A stretch of 12,268 bases of DNA from Chloroflexi bacterium UBA4733 (GTDB taxonomy: Bacteria > Chloroflexota > UBA4733): the NCBI GenBank assembly GCA_002404055.1, contig DHIZ01000080.1, forward strand, positions 66,697 to 78,964, given 5' to 3'. Shown here piece after piece: positions 6,862 through 12,268 of this stretch (its first letter is position 1; each line of letters starts with the position of its first letter). Under the pieces are notes generated by a model, which saw only the letters and a program-made list of their open reading frames with translations, ran no database searches and was not told the origin of the DNA. A program made the translations under genes and the position numbers.

Positions 6862-7764
6862 TCACATGCTCATCTCCACGGACCCCGGCTGAGCGCTGTA
6901 GGTCGTTAGAAACTCTTCGTATTGCGCCTGATGTTGACGGACATCGCGGTTGAAGGCTCCAACCGTCAGGCGGACCGTCGTCTGCCATCTTTCACCAGGA
7001 TGAAGGTCTCGCCCAAACAGGGAAAGATACAGGGAGTTGTGTTGACCCACGCTGTCCGTCGGATCGGTTGTCGCGTAGGCCATACTCACCGCGAACACAT
7101 CTCGCGGAAGTCCCATAAGTAGGACGTCGATGGGACCATCGCACTGACTGTAAAACCCTACTGGTAGACCGTAGTAACGCGCTGGTAGGAAGCGCGTGAA
7201 GTGGCGGCCGCGTTGCCAACGCCCATCGGTAATGAGCTGGGCCGCGTGTTCATCTCTGGGGAAGGCAACGTACATGTCACGAAACACCTTGTTTGCCTCT
7301 GGTTGGATCTGCAGCGGCGCTGTCGACTGCTCGCCCCGAACTGGTCCCACATAGCCGCCAGGTCGGAAAGGGGTCGTGAAGTAGTTCGATACGAACACTT
7401 CATAGTCTGGATAATGCGCCTGGCCCGTCACCTCAATGGTGCAGTCGATCTGACCCGGTTCACAGATGGCAAAGCGAGCGCGCAATTCCACCTGATGGCC
7501 AAGGCGCGGGGCCCAGACGACCTCGATCCCATCATCGGTCCGGCTTGCCGTATGCGGCATCGTCCGCGCTTCACCCATCCAGCCTGACCGGCACAGTAAG
7601 CGGTACAGCGCGAGGATCATCTCCCGATCTATTCTGGTCCCAGTTGGTCGGTACACGAGATCCGTGACCGCTTGCCGAGCGCCATCTGCACGCACGCTCC
7701 CCTGGATGAGTTCGGTCTGAAACTGCAACACGCCAGCTTCAGCTTGCCACACGAACTGTGTCAT
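6862..7764 (-). CDS. Conserved-looking beta-rich protein of unknown function, sugar-cassette member
   Basis: This 300-residue soluble protein has no signal peptide and no membrane segment. I do not recognise a named domain. The sequence alternates short hydrophobic strands and turns, as in beta-sandwich folds. It carries conserved-looking stretches rich in aromatics and charges: WAPRLGHQVELRARF (84-98), YEVFVSNYF (121-129), AFPRDEHAAQLITDGRW (167-183) and YLSLFGRDLHPGERW (246-260). The general style recalls galactose-mutarotase-like proteins, but no catalytic motif can be confirmed. The ATG at 7764 has GAGAGGA about 8 bases upstream. It follows the oxidoreductase gene by 75 bp on the same strand and probably belongs to the same operon. 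A role in binding or converting the sugar handled by the neighbouring isomerases and oxidoreductase is an inference from context only. Confidence 0.85.
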   Translation of the reverse strand: MTQFVWQAEAGVLQFQTELIQGSVRADGARQAVTDLVYRPTGTRIDREMILALYRLLCRSGWMGEARTMPHTASRTDDGIEVVWAPRLGHQVELRARFAICEPGQIDCTIEVTGQAHYPDYEVFVSNYFTTPFRPGGYVGPVRGEQSTAPLQIQPEANKVFRDMYVAFPRDEHAAQLITDGRWQRGRHFTRFLPARYYGLPVGFYSQCDGPIDVLLMGLPRDVFAVSMAYATTDPTDSVGQHNSLYLSLFGRDLHPGERWQTTVRLTVGAFNRDVRQHQAQYEEFLTTYSAQPGSVEMSM

Positions 7765-7839
7765 GTCCCCAATCCTCTCAGATGCGCAATCATCTTGACA
7801 TCGTCTACCCAGGGGCGCGTCGTGGCGATCACATCTCGA

Positions 7840-8856
7840 CTAAGCGACGACCAGTGGAATACCTGCGCGAGCCAGCAGCGCGGCAAAAGGGGAGTCCTTC
7901 ACCGTGAGAGGCAGTTCGATGAGCTTTCCGGTCAGCGCTGATTGGTAGGTGGCCATGAGGATCTCCATGGTCGCGCGAGCTGAATCGAGGTGCATCAGGT
8001 GCGGAGCACCGGTCTCGATCGTCTCCAGGAGATGTTCGACAGCAATCTGAATGCCACTCCTGGTCTCGTTGAGTTCCGGCACGATCCAGTCGCGCTCCCC
8101 TCGCACACGCGCTCGGAGGGGCATGTGCGGCTGATTCACCTCGATAGTGCCTTCTGTCCCGAGAATGCGGTTGTAGAAGCCGGCGGCGTGGTCGCCGGTT
8201 TCGATGTAGCCGCGCACGCCATTTTGAAAGCCAAACAGCGTGATACACTCGGTCTCCAGGCGGTGACCGTAGTTAATCCGATCCCAACGACGGTCGACTT
8301 GCGCGAACACCCACCCGACCGGCTCGTCGTTGTTGTAGAAGCGAAGCATATCCACCCAGTGGGTGCCCCACTGGAAGATGTCCCATTTCTCGCAGGCGGC
8401 CTCCAGGCGCACGATCTCGCCGATCGCCCCGCTGTGGGCGATCTCCCTGGCCTTCGCCCAGCGATCAACGTAGCGCCGCTGGTGCCCGACGATCGTCGGG
8501 ATGCCGGCCGCCCGCGTCAGAGCAACGATGTCGTCCGCTTCACCCAGGCTCATGCACAGGGGTTTCTCACAGTAGATGGCCTTGAGCGGATGGCGCACTG
8601 CGTCGCCGATGATGGTGAGGTGGGTCTGCGGCCAAGTGCAAATGCTGAGGATGTCGAGACGCTCTTGCTCCAGCATCTGGTGGTAGTTGCCATACAGATG
8701 GGGAATCTCCAGTTCCTTGCCGTAGGCCTCCAGCGCTCCCGGGTTGACATCCGCAGCGGCGACCAGATCAACCGATTCCACCGCCCGGTAGGCGCGGCCG
8801 TGTTGGCGGCCGATGTCGCCGCAGCCGACAACGCCGACGCGATACTGCTTGCTCAT
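7840..8856 (-). CDS. Gfo/Idh/MocA family NAD(P)-dependent oxidoreductase
   Basis: This 338-residue protein has the usual two-domain layout. An N-terminal Rossmann fold carries GVVGCGDIG (8-16) and the CEKPL motif (E97, K98, P99). It is followed by a beta-sheet C-terminal domain. GTHWVDML (164-171) supplies the typical catalytic His (H166) and Asp (D169) spacing of the family. The length matches inositol and glucose-fructose dehydrogenase relatives. Such enzymes oxidise or reduce sugar and polyol ring carbons with NAD(P) in the cytosol; 3-keto sugars and ketoinositols are known products in the family. The ATG at 8856 has a GGGAGGGA ribosome binding site. The gene lies between a TIM-barrel isomerase (67 bp upstream) and the 300-residue unknown protein (75 bp downstream), consistent with a catabolic operon. 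The substrate is not assignable. Confidence 0.93.
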   Translation of the reverse strand: MSKQYRVGVVGCGDIGRQHGRAYRAVESVDLVAAADVNPGALEAYGKELEIPHLYGNYHQMLEQERLDILSICTWPQTHLTIIGDAVRHPLKAIYCEKPLCMSLGEADDIVALTRAAGIPTIVGHQRRYVDRWAKAREIAHSGAIGEIVRLEAACEKWDIFQWGTHWVDMLRFYNNDEPVGWVFAQVDRRWDRINYGHRLETECITLFGFQNGVRGYIETGDHAAGFYNRILGTEGTIEVNQPHMPLRARVRGERDWIVPELNETRSGIQIAVEHLLETIETGAPHLMHLDSARATMEILMATYQSALTGKLIELPLTVKDSPFAALLARAGIPLVVA

Positions 8857-8901
8857 GACGTAAGGTCCCTCCCGCTAAAGGCAACACAAGAATCCGTACC
8901 G

Positions 8902-8919
8902 GGCCGCAACAGTGCGGCC
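8902..8919 (-). other. Short GC hairpin directly after an isomerase stop codon
   Basis: GGCCGC and GCGGCC (six perfect GC pairs) flank a six-base loop. On the minus-strand transcript the hairpin starts 4 nt after the stop of the upstream isomerase and ends about 45 nt before the oxidoreductase start. No clear U-run follows, so it is more likely an mRNA 3'-end stabiliser or partial attenuator inside an operon than a full terminator. Confidence 0.4.
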
Positions 8920-8923
8920 GTGC

Positions 8924-9826
8924 TCAGCTTGAGGTCGACGTTCCGGGGAACCCCGGGCCCCCTGAACCTGCCTCAATCTGGCGCAGCACACTTCGAATCC
9001 AGGCAAGACTGCGCTCAATCATCGGGCCACCCTGCCCCTCGCATTCGATGCTCAACACCCCGTCAAAACCTGTGCGGGCAAGGAACTCGACACACTGACG
9101 GATGCTCTCACCATTCACCCCCTCGCCGACGGCGCAGTGGCTCACGGCGATGCCGGTGAGTTCGCCGCGCATCGCCGCCGCCAACTGGCTGCTGACATCC
9201 TTGATGTGGACGTGGCTCACCTTGTCTCGGAATTGTCGGAGATAGGCCACAGGATCCGCACCGGCGATGAACGTATTGCCGGTGTCCATGTTCAGGCGAA
9301 GGTAGGGGGAGTCCGAGCACGCCAACAACTCCGCCATCCACTCCGGCCTGGTCGTGTAATAGCCGTGGGGCTCGATGTTGACCGTAATGCCGTAGGCCTC
9401 TGCTACCCGCAGAATCTGGCCGTACGCCCAGCGCATCTGGTCAAGGACTTCGCGATCCGTCATACCTGCCGGCTTCTGCCGGTCATCTGTCGTATCGACC
9501 ATGGGACACCCGGCCAGCTTCGCCCAACGGATCGTCCGGAGGACGTACTCCACGCCCAGCGTGATCCCCTCTGGACGCGAGAGCGGAAAGGCAGCGTCAA
9601 GCTGGGAGAACTGAACGCCGTAGCCCTCCATCTTCCTCCGTAAGAGCTGCGGGTCCTCCCAGAGCGCGACATGCGGCTGATAGCCGAGACCATGTATCCA
9701 ACTCACGCCGTCTATCGTGCCGCACTCGATGTAGTGGACGTCGTTCCGTTGTGCCCACTGCAGACACTGCTCAAAGCTCCAGTAGGCGCTATTGAAGGCA
9801 TCCGTATGAAAGCCAAGCCGTAGCAT
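8924..9826 (-). CDS. Xylose-isomerase-like TIM-barrel sugar isomerase/epimerase (copy 2 of the cassette)
   Basis: This 300-residue protein of the AP-endonuclease-2/xylose-isomerase-like superfamily starts at the ATG at 9826, which has GGGAGAAG 4-7 bases upstream. A GTG at 9844 would add six residues but has no spaced ribosome binding site. The expected metal site of the barrel is visible: E152 in NIEPHG, D181 in NMDTGN, H207 in HVHIKD and E261 in SIECEG. These enzymes isomerise, epimerise or dehydrate sugars and ketoinositols using a divalent metal in the cytosol. The C-terminus has a short Gly/Ser-rich tail (288-300). It lies 44 bp downstream of the other TIM-barrel gene and shares little sequence with it beyond the metal motifs, so the two probably catalyse different steps. 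Precise activity unknown. Confidence 0.9.
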   Translation of the reverse strand: MLRLGFHTDAFNSAYWSFEQCLQWAQRNDVHYIECGTIDGVSWIHGLGYQPHVALWEDPQLLRRKMEGYGVQFSQLDAAFPLSRPEGITLGVEYVLRTIRWAKLAGCPMVDTTDDRQKPAGMTDREVLDQMRWAYGQILRVAEAYGITVNIEPHGYYTTRPEWMAELLACSDSPYLRLNMDTGNTFIAGADPVAYLRQFRDKVSHVHIKDVSSQLAAAMRGELTGIAVSHCAVGEGVNGESIRQCVEFLARTGFDGVLSIECEGQGGPMIERSLAWIRSVLRQIEAGSGGPGFPGTSTSS

Positions 9827-9870
9827 AATACTTCTCCCACTCACCCTTTGATCGCGTCAGACACCGCCAC

Positions 9871-10710
9871 TCAGGTCAAGACGAAGCCGAGGCGCGACGC
9901 TTCGCCAGCGATGTAATCGCGCGCTCTGGCGATCGTCCCCTCGTCCGAGAGGTGCTCAATCAGCAGCGGCGTGTCAGCAGGCAGGCGCTGCATCAGTTCG
10001 AGTAAGGTCCGGAAATCCAGTACACCCTCGCCGGGCGCCGCCTCGCTCATATGATAGGTGAACGGCTCGGGCTTGAGCAGGGTATCTTTGGCGTGGACCA
10101 GACGGATCTTCTCTCCCAATCGGTCGAAGCATTCAGTCAGGAACCCGGCGGTATCCGCGTAGCGATCAATGGTCATCATGTTGACCGGATCCAACTCCAC
10201 AGCGACCTTGGGATGGTCAACCCGACGCATCACCTCCTCCAGCCGCGCGGGTGAGTCGAGGGTCGTGATCGCCCACGGCTCCAGGCAGAGCGTCGCGGCA
10301 AGGGCAGACACCGTGGCAGCGATCTCCCGACAACTCTCGACCAGTACGTCGATGGCACGGTCCGACCACGTGTCTGGATGGACAGCAAACACCGCAGCCG
10401 CGTGGTCGGGATGGCGGTGTCCGCCACCGCAGATGACCGCCGGGACGCCCATCTCCCCAGCGAGTTCCATCGCCTGACCGACGTCCCGAATCGCGGCTGC
10501 ACGCACCGACTCATCCGTTGCCACCAGGTTGCGGTAGCAGCCGACCTGGACGACCGCGATACCGGCAGCGCGGAAGGGCTCCACCTGCCTCCGTGCCTCT
10601 GGAGCGCTCCAGTGGAGGTCAACGCCCAGCCCGGTTCCCCAGAGGCCCAGCCGCCGAAGCGCGGCAATCTTCTGGGAACTGTCCCCCGGTACGTTCGCGC
10701 AAAGTTTCAT
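9871..10710 (-). CDS. Xylose-isomerase-like TIM-barrel sugar isomerase/epimerase (copy 1 of the cassette)
   Basis: This 279-residue protein starts at the ATG at 10710, preceded by the purine-rich GGAGAAGGGGAGACG, which contains several Shine-Dalgarno matches. An upstream GTG at 10728 is less likely because it would bury that site. The TIM-barrel metal site is recognisable: E144 in CLEPW, D174 in VELDPVN, H206 in VHAKD and E252 in IEHL. GGGHRHP (95-101) adds further polar residues at the barrel mouth. The family acts on sugars, sugar phosphates or ketoinositols in the cytosol. The gene is the first after the solute-binding protein, 78 bp downstream, with a strong palindrome in the gap. It differs clearly from the next barrel gene in length and motif context. 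Specific reaction unknown. Confidence 0.9.
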   Translation of the reverse strand: MKLCANVPGDSSQKIAALRRLGLWGTGLGVDLHWSAPEARRQVEPFRAAGIAVVQVGCYRNLVATDESVRAAAIRDVGQAMELAGEMGVPAVICGGGHRHPDHAAAVFAVHPDTWSDRAIDVLVESCREIAATVSALAATLCLEPWAITTLDSPARLEEVMRRVDHPKVAVELDPVNMMTIDRYADTAGFLTECFDRLGEKIRLVHAKDTLLKPEPFTYHMSEAAPGEGVLDFRTLLELMQRLPADTPLLIEHLSDEGTIARARDYIAGEASRLGFVLT

Positions 10711-10730
10711 CGTCTCCCCTTCTCCCACCC

Positions 10731-10746
10731 TGGCCGGGCCCGGCCA
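10731..10746 (-). other. 16-bp GC palindrome between binding-protein and isomerase genes
   Basis: TGGCCGGGCCCGGCCA is a perfect 16-base palindrome. In RNA it could fold as a six-pair stem with a GGCC loop. It sits about 42 nt after the solute-binding protein stop and about 20 nt before the next start, touching the purine-rich ribosome binding region. No U-run follows it. Hairpins after binding-protein genes often protect the upstream message and lower expression of the downstream genes; a protein-binding operator is the alternative. Confidence 0.45.
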
Positions 10747-10788
10747 TCGAGCCCTTCCGTCCGACGCTGCTGCTCGCGTCCGGTAGCC

Positions 10789-12268
10789 CTACCCGTTCGG
10801 GAACTGCTGCTGCATCTCGTTCGTTACCTGCTGCTGCAGTTGCGTCAGAGCATCCTTCGGCTGGGACTTGCCGTAGAGCACGTTCTGCAGCGCCTTATTC
10901 CATTGCGTCGCGCAGAAGCCCTCGATGGGGTTGGAGAGGATGCCGTTGAGCTTATCGTTTTGCTTGGCCGAGTTGATGTAGAAGTCGAGTCCGTGATACT
11001 TGCTAACGTCCACCTTCTGAAGGAATGACTGGCGGGGTCCGACCCATCCCTCGCCATTGAACATGATCTCTTCGGCCGTGTCCCCGACGAGGTACTCAAT
11101 GAGTTGAAACGACTGGTCGATGTTCTTTGCCCCCTTCGGGATGAAGGCGTTATGGTTCGCGGTGGACTGGAACTTGTAGCCCTTGTGTGCGGCTGGAACG
11201 GGCGCCCACGTGTAGGCGAACTCGCGGTGAGGGGCGCTATGGGCAAGCGTTCCGGGCGTCCAGTAGCCATTGATCTCCATATCTTCGACTCCGGCGGGAA
11301 ACGCCGCGGCCGGACTATCCGTCCATTGGCCGTAACTCTTGTAGAAGCCGGATATCTTCTGTGGGCCTCCGGCGATATCACGGACCTTCTTGACGGTGGT
11401 CATCGCCGCAATGAACTGCTCGTTATCGTAGTTGAACGTGCCGGCGTTCTCATCGAAGTAGTCGACCTGCCAAGCCTGGGCCCAGTAAAAGGGGTTGCCA
11501 CCGGAAGCAGCGCCGCCCATCGCGTCGAGCGGGTCGAAACCGATCATGGCGATGCTACCGTCGGACGCGGTTTGCGTGAGTTGTTGCTGCAATTGGGTCA
11601 GCGTGTCCCAATCCCAGGAGTGCGTCTTCGGATCGATACCATACTTCTGTAGGTTGGTCATATCCAGGCAGAGGGCATAGGCCATGAAGGCGGATCCGGC
11701 GGGGACGCCGTACGTCTTCCCTTTGTAGCTCGCATATGCCCAGTAGGGGGCGGCAATATCGGCCCTGGTGGTCACCTTGCTCCTCGCGATCAAGCCATCG
11801 AGTTGGTTGGCCGCGCCCCGGGCCCAGAACTCCGGGTAGGGCGCATTGCCGAAGGCGACGTTCGGCGGGCTACCACCGGCGATGGCGGTGAGGAGCTTGG
11901 TGTTGTTGTTGGCGACCTCCCAGTGGACGTTGAAGCCGGTGAGGTCCTGCCCCATCTGTTTGCCGAGCACTCCCCAGGTCTGAATGGAGTCGGCACCGCC
12001 CCAGCCGTACCAGAGGTCGATCGTCGTGGCGGCGCCCTTGTGCGTTTCGCCCGCCGCGGGGGTTGGCGTGGGTTTCGGAGCGTTGGCCGGCACAGTGGTT
12101 TTCGCCGCGCTGGATGATGCGGCGGCGGCCGGGGTTGTCGTGGGTTTCGGCGCATTGGTCGGCGCAGCGGCTTGTGTGGAACTAGTGCTAGCCGGCGTGG
12201 CTTTCGCCGCGCTGGATGATGCGACGGTGGCCGGGGCGGTCGAAGCAGCGGTGCTGCTGCTGGATGCC
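10789..12268 (-). CDS. ABC transporter extracellular solute-binding protein, sugar type (5' partial)
   Basis: The reading frame stays open from the TAG at 10789-10791 to the right edge of the window, giving at least 492 residues. The start, signal peptide and expected lipobox lie outside. The GTG at 12093 is an internal Val codon rather than a start. The visible N-terminal ~75 residues are a Pro/Thr/Ala/Ser/Lys tether with internal repeats. The mature domain then begins near TTIDLWYGWGG and shows the layout of family-1 binding proteins: GGSPPNV early, YGVPAG in the first lobe, aromatic stretches such as NPFYWAQAWQVDYF, and a late GEGWVGPR hinge region. It should be tethered outside the membrane and deliver a carbohydrate to an ABC permease, which is not in the window. 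The C-terminus is Gln-rich (LTQLQQQ, NEMQQQF). Confidence 0.92.
   Translation of the reverse strand, partial: ASSSSTAASTAPATVASSSAAKATPASTSSTQAAAPTNAPKPTTTPAAAASSSAAKTTVPANAPKPTPTPAAGETHKGAATTIDLWYGWGGADSIQTWGVLGKQMGQDLTGFNVHWEVANNNTKLLTAIAGGSPPNVAFGNAPYPEFWARGAANQLDGLIARSKVTTRADIAAPYWAYASYKGKTYGVPAGSAFMAYALCLDMTNLQKYGIDPKTHSWDWDTLTQLQQQLTQTASDGSIAMIGFDPLDAMGGAASGGNPFYWAQAWQVDYFDENAGTFNYDNEQFIAAMTTVKKVRDIAGGPQKISGFYKSYGQWTDSPAAAFPAGVEDMEINGYWTPGTLAHSAPHREFAYTWAPVPAAHKGYKFQSTANHNAFIPKGAKNIDQSFQLIEYLVGDTAEEIMFNGEGWVGPRQSFLQKVDVSKYHGLDFYINSAKQNDKLNGILSNPIEGFCATQWNKALQNVLYGKSQPKDALTQLQQQVTNEMQQQFPNG
12062..12242 (-). repeat. Imperfect direct repeats encoding the binding-protein tether
   Basis: Two related repeat pairs interleave in frame. 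The stretch 12097-12140 recurs at 12199-12242 (offset 102 bp, 34 codons), sharing the core TTTCGCCGCGCTGGATGATG. The stretch 12062-12090 recurs at 12134-12162 (offset 72 bp, 24 codons). At protein level this gives two copies of ASSSAAK and two of NAPKPT followed by a Thr/Pro-rich TPAA. The offsets keep the frame, as expected of a tether that grows by duplication. Confidence 0.75.

Noticed and set aside
6443..6988. A 181-residue open frame on the minus strand over the small Cys-rich gene and the end of the 300-residue gene
   Set aside because: Its translation is Arg/Ser/Ala/Pro-rich with no domain-like pattern, and it overlaps two better-supported genes. It looks like a shadow frame of GC-rich DNA.
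7990..9159. A 389-residue open frame on the plus strand opposite the oxidoreductase and an isomerase
   Set aside because: It is antisense to two genes with complete catalytic motifs. Long antisense frames are common in GC-rich coding DNA and this one shows no recognisable domain.
10803..11608. Similar LTQLQQQ-coding stretches at 10825-10848 and 11578-11602 as a dispersed repeat
   Set aside because: Both encode a common amphipathic Gln-rich helix within the binding protein. The nucleotide match is short and explained by the protein sequence.
12091..12093. GTG codon as the start of the solute-binding protein
   Set aside because: The frame stays open for 58 more codons to the window edge, continues the same repeat-rich tether, and no signal peptide follows this codon. 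It is an internal Val.
1..12268. CRISPR arrays, tRNA or rRNA genes, insertion sequences, attachment sites, toxin-antitoxin or phage-defence genes
   Set aside because: None was visible on either strand. No regularly spaced repeats, transposase motifs or RNA-gene signatures were found.

Overview
This is a GC-rich bacterial window with Shine-Dalgarno-led genes and occasional GTG/TTG codons at candidate start positions. The gene mix fits a Chloroflexota-like (possibly soil) bacterium: a YfhO-type membrane protein, an HtrA lipoprotein with a long Ser/Thr/Ala tether, a solute-binding protein with a Pro/Thr/Ala tether, and Gfo/Idh/MocA and xylose-isomerase-like sugar enzymes. This assignment is inferred from gene content. 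No marker gene is present. There are no rRNA or tRNA genes, no CRISPR array, no transposase and no recognisable insertion sequence.

Layout, left to right. (1) Positions 1-1633, minus strand: a short-chain dehydrogenase/reductase followed 27 bp later by a CPBP-family intramembrane protease. A 14-bp perfect hairpin after the protease stop probably ends the unit. (2) Positions 1634-1847: a divergent intergenic region with a promoter candidate facing each way. (3) Positions 1848-5050, plus strand: a tight two-gene operon of a ChbG/HpnK (YdjC)-type carbohydrate deacetylase and a 769-residue YfhO-family multi-pass membrane protein, which suggests cell-surface glycan or glycolipid work. (4) Positions 5022-6770, minus strand: an HtrA-type serine protease lipoprotein, whose 3' end overlaps the YfhO gene tail-to-tail by 29 bp, and a small Cys/His-rich protein. 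(5) Positions 6862-12268, minus strand: a sugar-catabolism cassette. In transcription order it holds an ABC solute-binding protein (5' end outside the window), two different xylose-isomerase-like TIM-barrel proteins, a Gfo/Idh/MocA oxidoreductase and an unrecognised 300-residue beta-rich protein.

A working model for the cassette is that the binding protein captures a sugar or polyol. The NAD(P)-dependent oxidoreductase and the two metal-dependent isomerase/epimerase-like enzymes then convert it, and the 300-residue protein acts as an unknown accessory enzyme or mutarotase-like factor. No permease, ATPase or regulator lies in the window. The substrate cannot be read from the sequence. The 300-residue protein and the pairing of two divergent isomerases are the best candidates for new biology here.
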